Assembly (NCBI GenBank): GCA_900551715.1
Contig: URXG01000001.1
Location: 1 to 64,000 of the forward strand
Direction of reading: 5' to 3'
Length of the DNA: 64,000 nucleotides
Origin: an uncultured Blautia sp.
GTDB taxonomy: Bacteria > Bacillota > Clostridia > Lachnospirales > Lachnospiraceae
Below, in pieces: positions 22,401-30,553 of this stretch (positions are counted from its first letter, which is position 1; every line of letters begins with the position of its first letter). The translations under genes were made by a program, and so were the position numbers. Below the pieces are notes generated by a model that saw nothing but the letters and a program-made list of their open reading frames with translations, did no database searches and was not told where the DNA came from.

Positions 22401-22436
22401 AAAGGGGTCCGCTGTAATAAGCGCACCCTTTTTTGC
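22401..22436 (+). terminator. Leader terminator/attenuator ahead of the ABC transporter operon
   Basis: AAAGGGGT pairs with ACCCTTTT, extended by CGCT/AGCG across a C-C mismatch with a 6-nt loop, and ends in a run of U. It lies between the promoter and the first start codon, so it can only act on this operon. I found no aptamer or leader peptide that would explain how readthrough is controlled. Confidence 0.7.
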
Positions 22437-22460
22437 TAAAGTGCTGAGAAAAGGAGCGTA

Positions 22461-23327
22461 ATGATTATGAAAAGAATGTGCTATTTGTTAACAATCGGTT
22501 TACTTGCAGGCACTATGACTGTCCCGGTATTCGCAGCATCTGATTCTGACTCCGGTAAGAAATGGACAATCGCAACTGACACTGTGTTTAAACCATTCGA
22601 GTACACTGACGATGCAGGGAACTTCGTTGGTATCGATGTTGATGTTCTTGCAGCCATCGCAGAAGATCAGGGATTTGAATATGAACTGAAGAGTCTTGGA
22701 TGGGATGCTTCCATCGCTGCATGCCAGGCAGGACAGGCAGACGGTATGATCGCAGGTGCTTCCATCACTGACGAACGTAAAGACAGTGGCTGGATTTTCT
22801 CTGACGGATACTACAGTGCCACACAGAGCATGACTGTACAGAAGGACTCCGACATCAAGGGCTTTGAAGACCTGAAAGGCAAAACAGTAGGTGCAAAAAC
22901 CGGTACACAGGGTGCTACCTATGCAGAAAGCCTGAAAGATGAATATGGCTTCGATATTACTTATTACGAAGATTCACCGACTATGTACCAGGCTGTTCTG
23001 GGCGGACAGGTTGTTGCATGCTTCGAGGATACACCGATCATGGCTTCCTCCATCAAAGACGGTGATCTGGCTCTGCAGATTGTAGAAGGTTCCGAAAGTG
23101 AAGGTTCTCCTTACGGATTTGCTATCTTTAATTCTGACAACCAGGAACTGATCGATATGTTTAATGCGGGTCTGAAGGACATCAAGGATAACGGAACTTA
23201 TGACGAGATCATTACCAAATATCTTGGCGAAGATGCAGTTCCGGCAGACGATGCTGAAACTACAGAAGAAGCTTCTGAGGATGACGCTGCTGAGACACCA
23301 GAAGCAACCGAAGAAGCTGCTGAATAA
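22461..23327 (+). CDS. Polar amino acid ABC transporter, substrate-binding protein
   Basis: A 288-residue family-3 solute-binding protein for a polar amino acid importer. The N-terminal signal ends in VPVFA-A (about residue 25) and has no lipobox cysteine, so it looks like a signal peptidase I substrate rather than a lipoprotein. The mature part shows DTVFKPFEY, the ligand-site DVDVLAAIAEDQGFEYE and KGKTVGAKTGTQG. Unusually it ends in about 35 acidic, low-complexity residues rich in Glu, Ala and Thr. AAGGAG lies four bases before the ATG, with a second ATG six bases on. Permease and ATPase genes follow, so it is the binding component of that importer. Substrate (glutamine, cystine or similar) is not resolvable. 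Confidence 0.9.
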   Translation: MIMKRMCYLLTIGLLAGTMTVPVFAASDSDSGKKWTIATDTVFKPFEYTDDAGNFVGIDVDVLAAIAEDQGFEYELKSLGWDASIAACQAGQADGMIAGASITDERKDSGWIFSDGYYSATQSMTVQKDSDIKGFEDLKGKTVGAKTGTQGATYAESLKDEYGFDITYYEDSPTMYQAVLGGQVVACFEDTPIMASSIKDGDLALQIVEGSESEGSPYGFAIFNSDNQELIDMFNAGLKDIKDNGTYDEIITKYLGEDAVPADDAETTEEASEDDAAETPEATEEAAE

Positions 23328-23394
23328 CTCGTTTCCGGTTTCATGAATATCATGTAACAATCGTTACAATATTTTAATACTACACGAATTACAG

Positions 23395-23426
23395 GGCTGC
23401 TGCATTTTGTGGCAGCCTTGTTTTTG
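23395..23426 (+). terminator. Intercistronic hairpin between binding protein and permease genes
   Basis: GGCTGC and GCAGCC arms separated by 11 bases, followed by TTGTTTTT. A leaky terminator here would give more binding protein than permease, a common arrangement in ABC importer operons. Confidence 0.6.
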
Positions 23427-23439
23427 AAAGGAGTTTTCC

Positions 23440-24111
23440 ATGATACAGATTATAAGCAGATATGGAAATATGCTGCTTCTTGCCATGGGACAGACCCTTC
23501 TTCTGGCTCTGTGTGGTCTGTTTTTTGCCTGCATCTTAGGTATGTTCTTCGGACTCCTAAGTGTGCTGAAAAACAAAGTCTGCCGCATCATCGCTTCCAT
23601 CTTCGTTGATGTGATCCGCGGTGTTCCCATGATCGTACTTGCGTATTTTATTTATTTTGGTGTTCCCTACTGTCTCAATAACATGATGGGATTCAGTTTT
23701 ACCCTGACAGCACTTCAGGCAGGAACAGTCTGCCTGGCACTGAACTGTGGTGCTTATATGGCAGAGATCATTCGTGCCGGTATCCAGTCTGTGGATCCTG
23801 GTCAGATGGAAGCAGCCCGAAGTCTTGGACTTCCTTATTCCCGGGCAATGATCAAAGTCGTTCTTCCTCAGGCAATACGTACCATGATCCCAAGTATCAT
23901 CAACCAGTTTATCATCACACTGAAGGATACTTCTATTCTGTCCGTCATCGGTTTCCCGGAACTGGTAAACACAGCCAAAAACGTAGTTGCCAACTCTTTC
24001 ATGTCCTTCCAGACATGGGGAATTGTTGCCATCATGTACCTGATCATTATTACAATCCTGTCCAAACTTGCCAAGGTTGTAGAAAGGAGACTGAATCGTG
24101 GACGCAAATAA
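23440..24111 (+). CDS. Polar amino acid ABC transporter, permease
   Basis: A 223-residue inner-membrane permease of the HisM/GlnP class with about five helices. The EAA loop that contacts the ATPase is clear: MEAARSLGLPYSRAMIKVVLPQ around residue 127-148 (Glu-Ala-Ala followed by Gly). Early motif DVIRGVPMIVLAYF also matches the family. AAAGGAG stands seven bases before the ATG. The 3' end overlaps the ATPase gene by 14 bp, so translation is coupled. It would form a homodimer with two copies of the ATPase. Confidence 0.94.
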   Translation: MIQIISRYGNMLLLAMGQTLLLALCGLFFACILGMFFGLLSVLKNKVCRIIASIFVDVIRGVPMIVLAYFIYFGVPYCLNNMMGFSFTLTALQAGTVCLALNCGAYMAEIIRAGIQSVDPGQMEAARSLGLPYSRAMIKVVLPQAIRTMIPSIINQFIITLKDTSILSVIGFPELVNTAKNVVANSFMSFQTWGIVAIMYLIIITILSKLAKVVERRLNRGRK

Positions 24112-24844
24112 CAGAAAAACAAAAATTCATATCTCCCATCTGAAAAAGAACTTTGATACTCTAGAAGTTCTGAAAGATATTTCTACAGATATTTATGAAG
24201 GCGAAGTGGTAGTTATCATCGGTCCTTCCGGAAGTGGTAAATCCACTTTTCTCCGATGTATGAATAAACTGGAAGAAATTACCGCCGGCAAGATCATTGT
24301 AGACGGATCTAATCTTACGGACAAACATATCAATATCAACAAAGTCCGGGAAAATGTAGGAATGGTATTCCAGCATTTCAATCTTTTTCCGCATATGAAT
24401 GTAATCCAGAACCTGATGCTGGCGCCTGTGGACCTGAAGAAATCCACCAAAGAAGAAGCCCGTAAACGTGCCATACAGATGCTGGAAAAAGTAGGTATGC
24501 AGGACAAGGCAGAAGCTTATCCTGATCAGCTTTCCGGTGGCCAGAAACAGCGTGTGGCTATTGCCAGAGCTCTCTGTATGAACCCGGATATCATGCTTTT
24601 TGATGAACCTACCAGTGCTCTTGACCCTGAAATGGTCGGAGAGGTACTGCAGGTTATGAAGCAGCTGGCTGCTGACGGCATGACCATGGTTATTGTTACT
24701 CACGAAATGGGATTTGCCAGAGAAGTAGCTGACAGAGTCCTCTTTATGGATGGTGGTTACATAGTAGAAGAAGGCACTCCTCAGGAAGTTCTTCTCCATC
24801 CTCAGGAAGCACGTACCATTGATTTCTTGAATAAAGTACTGTAA
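24098..24844 (+). CDS. Polar amino acid ABC transporter, ATP-binding protein
   Basis: A 248-residue ABC ATPase of the GlnQ/HisP group. Walker A GPSGSGKST (about residue 43), Q-loop FQHFNLFPHMN, signature LSGGQKQRVAIARAL, Walker B IMLFDEPTSALDPE and the switch His in VTHEMGFAREVA are all intact. Translation begins at a GTG (24098) with AAAGGAG seven bases upstream, inside the end of the permease gene. It energises import with the two preceding gene products. A terminator follows directly. Confidence 0.95.
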   Translation: MDANNRKTKIHISHLKKNFDTLEVLKDISTDIYEGEVVVIIGPSGSGKSTFLRCMNKLEEITAGKIIVDGSNLTDKHININKVRENVGMVFQHFNLFPHMNVIQNLMLAPVDLKKSTKEEARKRAIQMLEKVGMQDKAEAYPDQLSGGQKQRVAIARALCMNPDIMLFDEPTSALDPEMVGEVLQVMKQLAADGMTMVIVTHEMGFAREVADRVLFMDGGYIVEEGTPQEVLLHPQEARTIDFLNKVL

Positions 24845-24862
24845 AGATAATTTACACAAAAG

Positions 24863-24902
24863 AAAACCTCTCAGATCGTAATAACACTGAGAGGCTTTTT
24901 TG
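24863..24902 (+). terminator. Intrinsic terminator of the ABC transporter operon
   Basis: CCTCTCAG (24867-24874) pairs with CTGAGAGG (24887-24894), followed by a run of T. Confidence 0.9.
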
Positions 24903-24943
24903 TACATATAACACCGGAGAAAAAACTCACAAACGAGATAAGC

Positions 24944-25276
24944 TTAACGAAAGATAGTCTGCACCAGTACCATATACAGGGCCGTACCACTGCCGATACT
25001 CAGAAGAGTGCTTTTTTTCCATTTATGTATCAGTATGATAAAAAGAATCCCTATAGCTTCCGGTATGCCATGTGTTCCACTTCCAGGCACATCTTTCAGG
25101 CAGTATACCACCAGCAGACCGATGACTGCGTAGGGAAGGACTGTACCTAGATACCGAATGTACTCCGGGGGATTTTTGCCCTCAGGAAAAATAACAAAAG
25201 GCAGAAAACGTGTTACCATAGTTCCCAGCACAACTGCTATTATGGTAATGATGCTCTGTGTTGTTGTCATAGTCAT
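24944..25276 (-). CDS. azlD: AzlD: small subunit of the branched-chain amino acid exporter
   Basis: A 110-residue, four-helix membrane protein of the AzlD family. With AzlC it forms a two-component exporter of branched-chain amino acids or their analogues. The typical GTMVTRFLPFVIF and PEYIRYLGTVLPYAVIGLLVVYCL stretches are present. The ATG at 25276 overlaps the TGA of azlC by four bases (ATGA), with GGAGG ten bases upstream, so the pair is translationally coupled. A longer frame exists but has no ribosome binding site of its own. Confidence 0.93.
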   Translation of the reverse strand: MTMTTTQSIITIIAVVLGTMVTRFLPFVIFPEGKNPPEYIRYLGTVLPYAVIGLLVVYCLKDVPGSGTHGIPEAIGILFIILIHKWKKSTLLSIGSGTALYMVLVQTIFR

Positions 25277-25977
25277 CTTGTTTCCACCTCCCCTTCTTTT
25301 CTCAGTTTCCACTTCCGTTCAAAGGTAAAGCATACAATAATAAAGATCATGGCAGGTACAATAAAACTGCTGCTTCCAAAGACCAACAAGCAAACTGCTG
25401 TGCATCCCAGTCCTACCAGTGCAGGTCTGTGGTCAGTAGTTTCTTCCCACTGGTTTACCAGCATTACCACAAACAGTGCTGTCATAACAAACTCAATACC
25501 TGTAGTATCAAAATGTATCACATACCCCAGAAGTGCTCCTGCTGTGGCACCAAACACCCAGTAAATCTGATTCAGCAGTGTTACAAAGAACATAAACCAG
25601 CCTCTGTCTATACCTTCCGGTGGTTCCACCGTACAGTTTACAGAAAAAGATTCATCGCACATCCCGAAGATAAGATAAGGTTTCTTCCAGCCTGTATTCT
25701 TGTATTTATCCAGCATGGAGATCCCGTAAAAAAGATGTCTGGCATTGACCATAAGTGCCAGAAGAAATCCATAAACAGGATTATAAGCTGATAAAAGCAG
25801 GTTGGCTGTAACAAATTCCATGGAACCTGCAAATATAAACATACTCATAAACAAAGGATATACAAAGGAAAATCCTTTACTCCTCATCATAAAGCCATAG
25901 GACATGCCCAGAAACAAAAACCCCACGCATATAGGAAGCGTATAGGGAAACGCCGCCCGTAATGCCTTTTTTCTCAT
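25273..25977 (-). CDS. azlC: AzlC: large subunit of the branched-chain amino acid exporter
   Basis: A 234-residue AzlC-family membrane protein with about seven helices. Diagnostic motifs are FLFLGMSYGFMM near residue 20, MFIFAGSMEFVTANLLL, NARHLFYGISML near residue 80 and FGMCDESFSV. It pairs with AzlD to export branched-chain amino acids; the specificity here is inferred from the family. It begins 21 bp past the end of the Hpt gene, in the same direction as the Hpt and GGDEF genes, so readthrough from those signalling genes is possible. Confidence 0.93.
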   Translation of the reverse strand: MRKKALRAAFPYTLPICVGFLFLGMSYGFMMRSKGFSFVYPLFMSMFIFAGSMEFVTANLLLSAYNPVYGFLLALMVNARHLFYGISMLDKYKNTGWKKPYLIFGMCDESFSVNCTVEPPEGIDRGWFMFFVTLLNQIYWVFGATAGALLGYVIHFDTTGIEFVMTALFVVMLVNQWEETTDHRPALVGLGCTAVCLLVFGSSSFIVPAMIFIIVCFTFERKWKLRKEGEVETR

Positions 25978-25998
25978 AATAAATAATTCCTCTTCTTG

Positions 25999-26349
25999 TC
26001 ATGCAAGTCCCTGGATCGCTGTTACTGTCCTGTTGTACTGGGCTTCTACTTCTGCAAACTTTTCCTGGCTTCCAGGTACGATTTCTCTGCCTCTCAGCAA
26101 TTCTGTAAGCTCTTCACTGGGTTTGTAGAGATTATCAAATCCCAGATTCAGGCAGATTCCTTTCAGCGTATGAGCTGCACGAAAAGCCTGCTCGGCTTCT
26201 CCTGCTTCCAGTGAAGTTTTCAAGTCCTGAAAGCTTCCATCGGTAAGAAATTTAACTGCGAATTTTTTTATCAGTGCTTCGCTTCCAAGTCTTGATAGCA
26301 GTCCCTCATAGTCTGCACCCATTTGTTCATAACATTCTTTTACTGTCAT
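25999..26349 (-). CDS. Histidine phosphotransfer (Hpt) protein
   Basis: A 116-residue all-helical protein with the Hpt motif AHTLKGICLNLGFDNL, in which His60 is the expected phosphorylation site. Stand-alone Hpt proteins shuttle phosphate between receiver domains and histidine kinases. The gene lies 21 bp after the GGDEF-REC-HD-GYP gene and is probably cotranscribed, so the receiver domain of that enzyme is the natural partner. No histidine kinase is encoded nearby. Partner and direction of transfer are inferred from context. Confidence 0.9.
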   Translation of the reverse strand: MTVKECYEQMGADYEGLLSRLGSEALIKKFAVKFLTDGSFQDLKTSLEAGEAEQAFRAAHTLKGICLNLGFDNLYKPSEELTELLRGREIVPGSQEKFAEVEAQYNRTVTAIQGLA

Positions 26350-26370
26350 TGTATTTTCCCCTCTTATACA

Positions 26371-28491
26371 TCATAGATTCTCATATATTTTGCGGTTTTG
26401 CCCCCCCCCAGGAAACTTCAGTTCTCCGGATGCTACGGAAGTAATTTCTTTCTTCACATCTGTTGACATATTCTCCATCAGACGGCTGTTGGTATTTTCA
26501 TATTCCTGAATATCTTCCATGATCTTGTTTTTCAGATCATAATCTTCACTTAATTCCATATCCGGCCGGATATTCACTTTCAGTTTGGTTTTGATTTCAG
26601 AAAGGCATTCCAGAAGGAGTGGGTTAAATGCTCCCTGCTTTTCACTTAAAATTAAATCTATAGCTTCCTCTGTAGTAAAAGTTCTGCCATATTTTTCTCC
26701 ACTGATCAGTCTTTCGTATGCATCTGCCAGACCTACCACCTGAGCTGCAATGGGAATCTGTTCTCCTGTAAGGCCGTCCGGATATCCGCTGCCGTCATAA
26801 CGTTCATGATGCCATCTGCAGATCTGATAGGCAACTTTTACAAGATCCTCATCTTTGTATACACCCATATTGTTCATCATGGATGCACCGATCAGCGTAT
26901 GCTTCTTTGTTTCATTTCTTTCTGCTCTGGTAAGTTCCTTCTTATGAAGGATTTTATCGTCAACTCCTGTCTTACCAATATCATGAAGGGCTGATGCTGT
27001 AATGATCAGAAGCCTGTCGGACCAGTTGAGATTGTATCTGTCTGTTTTTTGCACAAGTCTCTCCAGAAGCAGACCGGTTATAGCACTTACATTCAGCACA
27101 TGTGCTTCACTTTCCCCATTGCGGAACTCCAGGATCTGATTAAGAATCCCGATCATCATTCGGTTATTTTTTTCTTTTTCGTAAATCTGACTGGTGATCA
27201 GTGCGATCAGTCGTCGCTGCTTGGCATAAAGCTTGATGGTATTCACTACTCTTTGCCGTACAACTTTTGCATCAAATGGTCTGTTTATGTAGTCAGTTAC
27301 GCCTAATTCATAAGCCTGCCTTACTGTAGCAGCAGAATCTTCACTGGAGATCATAATTACCGGAACATCTGTGATCCATTCATTCTGGTTCATATAATCC
27401 AGAACTTCAAATCCATCCATCACCGGCATGACAATATCCAGAAGGATCAGTGAAATACTGGTGCCATACTCTTTAAGTGTATCAACACATTCCTGTCCGT
27501 TGACCGCTTCCAGAATATCAAATTTCTCCCCAAGGATCTCTGTAAGGATGGCCCGGTTCATTTCGGAATCATCAACAATAAGAATTCGGGATTTTCTGGC
27601 ATGTGCATTGTCTCTGGCAGCTGTGTCTTCCAGAACTTCTCGTCCCTCTGCTTCTGTTACTACAGAGTTCTTGCGGGTTTTTGCCTGATACATATACTGG
27701 TCAGCACGATGGATTGCAGATTCTATTGTCTCACTGCCGGTAAGCACACCACCGATACTGACCGAAAGTTTCAGCCTGTCATATCCGGGAACCTTTTCTG
27801 CATGAATACATTCCTGTATCTGCCGGAGTTTATTATCAAAAACATTCTCTATAATACCGGGCATCACAAGGAGAAATTCATCTCCACCGTAACGTACCAG
27901 CATATCAGTTTTACGAATATGCCGTCTGATCACCCGCACAACCGTATCCAGTGCCTGGTCTCCTGCATTATGGCCAAAAGTATCGTTATATACCTTAAAA
28001 TCATCCAGGTCGATCATAGCTACACCTGCCGGCAGCATTTTGTTTCGGAGCTTATCTTCATAATATCTTCTGTTATATGCACCTGTCAGTGCATCTGTAT
28101 ACAGTTCCTTATTATATCCGGTAAGTTTCTTGATCAGTTCTTCGCGCCCGTCACTGTCTATCAGCACATCATCATCCAGTACATTGATCATTTCCATAAT
28201 GTAAGGCGTTCCGTCAATTTCTATGTATTTGGAAATCACCTGATATATTTTGCTATCAAGGATCTCCAGCTTGGACTTCTGTGATTTATCCAGGAAAGCG
28301 CTTCTTGAAATACAGTTCTCACAGCGATGTGATCTCTTCCAGAAGGTGAAGCACTGGCAGTCAGCCGGTTCATCTGTATCTCCTGTTTTCAGCATATCTG
28401 TTCCCAGAAGACGCACGACTGAAAAAACTTTGCTCAGTTCTTTCTGCATTTCCTCCGCTTCCTGCTTTGTCATTGCAGCATCTGGTTTCAT
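26371..28491 (-). CDS. c-di-GMP turnover protein: GGDEF - receiver - HD-GYP
   Basis: A 706-residue multidomain signalling protein without membrane segments. Residues 1-110 are a sensor-like region with a cysteine cluster (Cys45, Cys47, Cys57, Cys60). Residues 130-280 are a diguanylate cyclase with intact GGDEF (202-206) and an RxxD inhibitory site (193-196). Residues 302-420 are a receiver with Asp352 in LLDIVMPVMDG. Residues 440-640 are an HD-GYP phosphodiesterase with HDIGK (503-507) and HHERYDGSGYPDG (561-573). It could make and break c-di-GMP, with the receiver as switch. A run of nine Gs encodes PGGG near the C-terminus (26401-26409). Together with two c-di-GMP riboswitches in the window it suggests a local second-messenger circuit. 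Confidence 0.93.
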   Translation of the reverse strand: MKPDAAMTKQEAEEMQKELSKVFSVVRLLGTDMLKTGDTDEPADCQCFTFWKRSHRCENCISRSAFLDKSQKSKLEILDSKIYQVISKYIEIDGTPYIMEMINVLDDDVLIDSDGREELIKKLTGYNKELYTDALTGAYNRRYYEDKLRNKMLPAGVAMIDLDDFKVYNDTFGHNAGDQALDTVVRVIRRHIRKTDMLVRYGGDEFLLVMPGIIENVFDNKLRQIQECIHAEKVPGYDRLKLSVSIGGVLTGSETIESAIHRADQYMYQAKTRKNSVVTEAEGREVLEDTAARDNAHARKSRILIVDDSEMNRAILTEILGEKFDILEAVNGQECVDTLKEYGTSISLILLDIVMPVMDGFEVLDYMNQNEWITDVPVIMISSEDSAATVRQAYELGVTDYINRPFDAKVVRQRVVNTIKLYAKQRRLIALITSQIYEKEKNNRMMIGILNQILEFRNGESEAHVLNVSAITGLLLERLVQKTDRYNLNWSDRLLIITASALHDIGKTGVDDKILHKKELTRAERNETKKHTLIGASMMNNMGVYKDEDLVKVAYQICRWHHERYDGSGYPDGLTGEQIPIAAQVVGLADAYERLISGEKYGRTFTTEEAIDLILSEKQGAFNPLLLECLSEIKTKLKVNIRPDMELSEDYDLKNKIMEDIQEYENTNSRLMENMSTDVKKEITSVASGELKFPGGGQNRKIYENL

Positions 28492-28548
28492 GTATTATTT
28501 TTCCTTCCATACTAGTCAGTTCATACGTTACTGTCATATAAAAAATCA

Positions 28549-28575
28549 GTAACTGTTCAGTAACCTCACAGTTAC
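28549..28575. repeat. Short inverted-repeat element with near-perfect 8-bp duplication
   Basis: A 27-bp unit (GTAACTGT...ACAGTTAC) identical in plan to the left end of the 143-bp elements. Flanks are AAAAATCA (28541-28548) and GAAAATCA (28576-28583), seven of eight matching. It lies between the GGDEF gene start and the carboxypeptidase stop. Confidence 0.65.
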
Positions 28576-28671
28576 GAAAATCATTATATAACGTGCTTTT
28601 TATTATAGCATTTCAGTATATTAACGTAAAGTGGTATGAACAGAAAATCGAATGTTTATTCTGTTATATTG

Positions 28672-29727
28672 TTACTGTCTTTTTCTTCTCCTGGCTTTTT
28701 TCAGTCTCCTGCGGTATCTCTGTATCAGGATAAGACCGGTATATCCCACAACAACTATTACCAGTGCAAATACCGCTATGTGGAACAAAACCTCCAAAAT
28801 CCTTCCAGAAGAAATACTCTGTGTTTCCGGAGCAGATGTGATCTCCGACTCCTGTTCTACGATTGTCTCAGTTTCTTTTTCCTGCTGCTGTGCTTTCTGA
28901 AATCCATAATTCAGAAGGCTTATGGTATCTTTGTAATGGGTCATCTCACTTTTCAGAACTACTGTCAGAAGTTCTTTATCTTCTTTTTTTGCTGCTGTTA
29001 CCAAGGTGTTCCCTGCCAGAGCTGTGTATCCTGTTTTGCCGGCAAAGGCATAAGGATAGGAATACTCTTCGCCATTAATAAGCTGGTGCTCCATCTGTAA
29101 AGTGATCCCATCTACATTATTCAGTGTGGAAGAAAGCCGGTATGTCTTTGAGGAAGCGATCTTTCGTACTTCCGGGTTTTGAAGGGCAGCTCCTGCGATC
29201 AGTGCCATGTCATGGGCAGTCACCTGCTGCTCTTTATCATTTAATCCAGAAGGGTTCACAAAATTACTGTCTATACAGCCCAGTTCCGTTGCTTTTTCAT
29301 TCATGTATTCCGCAAACTTCTCATTGCTGCCTGCCACATATTCTGCCAGTGCATTGGCTGCCTGATTGGAAGATTCCAGAAGCATGGCATACATGCATCC
29401 CTCCACCGTCAACTTGTCTCCCGATTCCAGCTGCAATGGATTGCCGCTGCCTTCCTCCACGCCATATACTGCATCGTGGGAAAAAACCACAGTAGCTTCT
29501 GGCTCTGTGTTTTCTGCTGTGATCAGTGCTGTAAGAAGTTTTACGATACTGGCAGGATAAAATTTTTCATCCGCATTCTTTTCATAAAGAAATTCACCGC
29601 TGTTCATGTCCATCACAACAGCTGCCTGAGCCTGTATCTCAGGTTCTTTCAGACTTCCCCCATATACATTTTGACACAGCAATAACCCTGCCAGAAGTCC
29701 TGCTGCAGTTTTATATCTTCTTTTCAT
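28672..29727 (-). CDS. D-alanyl-D-alanine carboxypeptidase (penicillin-binding protein 5/DacF type)
   Basis: A 351-residue membrane-anchored serine peptidase that trims the terminal D-Ala from peptidoglycan stem peptides outside the cell. All three active-site motifs are intact: Ser60-x-x-Lys63 (ASIVK), Ser119-Ser-Asn121 and Lys231-Thr-Gly. An N-terminal signal sequence is followed by the peptidase S11 domain (about 30-270), a Glu/Gln-rich linker and a C-terminal transmembrane helix (about 315-337) with a strongly basic tail. Most low-molecular-weight PBPs use an amphipathic helix; here a full helix seems to anchor it. Single gene with its own upstream region. Confidence 0.93.
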   Translation of the reverse strand: MKRRYKTAAGLLAGLLLCQNVYGGSLKEPEIQAQAAVVMDMNSGEFLYEKNADEKFYPASIVKLLTALITAENTEPEATVVFSHDAVYGVEEGSGNPLQLESGDKLTVEGCMYAMLLESSNQAANALAEYVAGSNEKFAEYMNEKATELGCIDSNFVNPSGLNDKEQQVTAHDMALIAGAALQNPEVRKIASSKTYRLSSTLNNVDGITLQMEHQLINGEEYSYPYAFAGKTGYTALAGNTLVTAAKKEDKELLTVVLKSEMTHYKDTISLLNYGFQKAQQQEKETETIVEQESEITSAPETQSISSGRILEVLFHIAVFALVIVVVGYTGLILIQRYRRRLKKARRRKRQ

Positions 29728-30030
29728 GTCTCACGTCCTGTCTTTTGTCTTACTTATTACATATCCACCTGCAAATAGTTTCAGGTTCTATTAGCTTATC
29801 CATAATCTGTCATTTTTAAACCTTTTTCATTATATCATATTTTCTTAATATTTATGAAATGTTTTTTTAATATATTTAATTATTGAGAAATATATTATAG
29901 TAAAATCCGACATCCGAGCTGTAATATCCGTTTATGTTTTCTCTGTAAACTTCCCTGATTTCTGTAGAACAAATCTGTATTCTGTGGTACTCTAAGGAAA
30001 GAATTTTATTACAGAAAGGAAGATTTTATT
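29728..30030. other. Divergent A/T-rich intergenic region
   Basis: About 300 bases between the divergent carboxypeptidase and DUF6483 genes. TGATATAAT on the minus strand (TATAAT at 29834-29829) is a plausible extended -10 promoter for the carboxypeptidase. No gene, repeat or structured RNA is apparent. Confidence 0.4.
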
Positions 30031-30417
30031 ATGCTTCAGGACGATTATATACTTCGGCAGATACGTGAAATGGTTCATGCTGTCATGAAAATGCTATTTA
30101 ATGTCAATGCAACAGAACTCACTCCCGATGTACTGGAAGACCAGGATGTCAGAGATACCCTCAATGGTATGCTTTCACTTCTGGAAGAAGGAAATATAGA
30201 CCAGGCAGAAAACCAGCTCTATGATATTACCTGTGACGGAGACCGCCAGAATCTGGAAATCGGACTTCTCTTTTACTATACCCTTAACGGAAAATCTGAC
30301 GAGTTTCTGGAAGCTCATAATTTCAGCAGGGAAGAGATCATGACCGGAATCCAGGATCTTGCAGAAAGGTACAACCTTAGTGGCATTGCAGAAGCTTTCC
30401 GTACGGAAATCCTGTAA
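30031..30417 (+). CDS. DUF6483 family protein
   Basis: A 128-residue acidic, helical cytoplasmic protein that I assign to the DUF6483 family of Clostridia, whose function is unknown. It begins MLQDDYILRQIREMVHAVMK and contains a tetratricopeptide-like pair of helices (LLEEGNIDQAENQLYDI). AAAGGAAG lies upstream of the ATG. It is not obviously in an operon: the phosphoribosyltransferase gene follows after 136 A/T-rich bases that probably contain a promoter. Confidence 0.72.
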   Translation: MLQDDYILRQIREMVHAVMKMLFNVNATELTPDVLEDQDVRDTLNGMLSLLEEGNIDQAENQLYDITCDGDRQNLEIGLLFYYTLNGKSDEFLEAHNFSREEIMTGIQDLAERYNLSGIAEAFRTEIL

Positions 30418-30553
30418 CATCAGTGCCCAAAATTTTAAATTGGTAAGTACTTCATAATATACAAAGTATTTTTTTCAAAACATTGCACAATTTTACCCTT
30501 TAATGTTATAATAGTTTATCAAAAATAACCAAACCGGAAGGGGAGAATGACTT

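Noticed and set aside
26371..26420. Frameshift at the G9 tract fusing the c-di-GMP enzyme to the Hpt protein
   Set aside because: Reading the two shifted frames gives stops within about 15 codons before the Hpt start in both cases, so no fusion can result.
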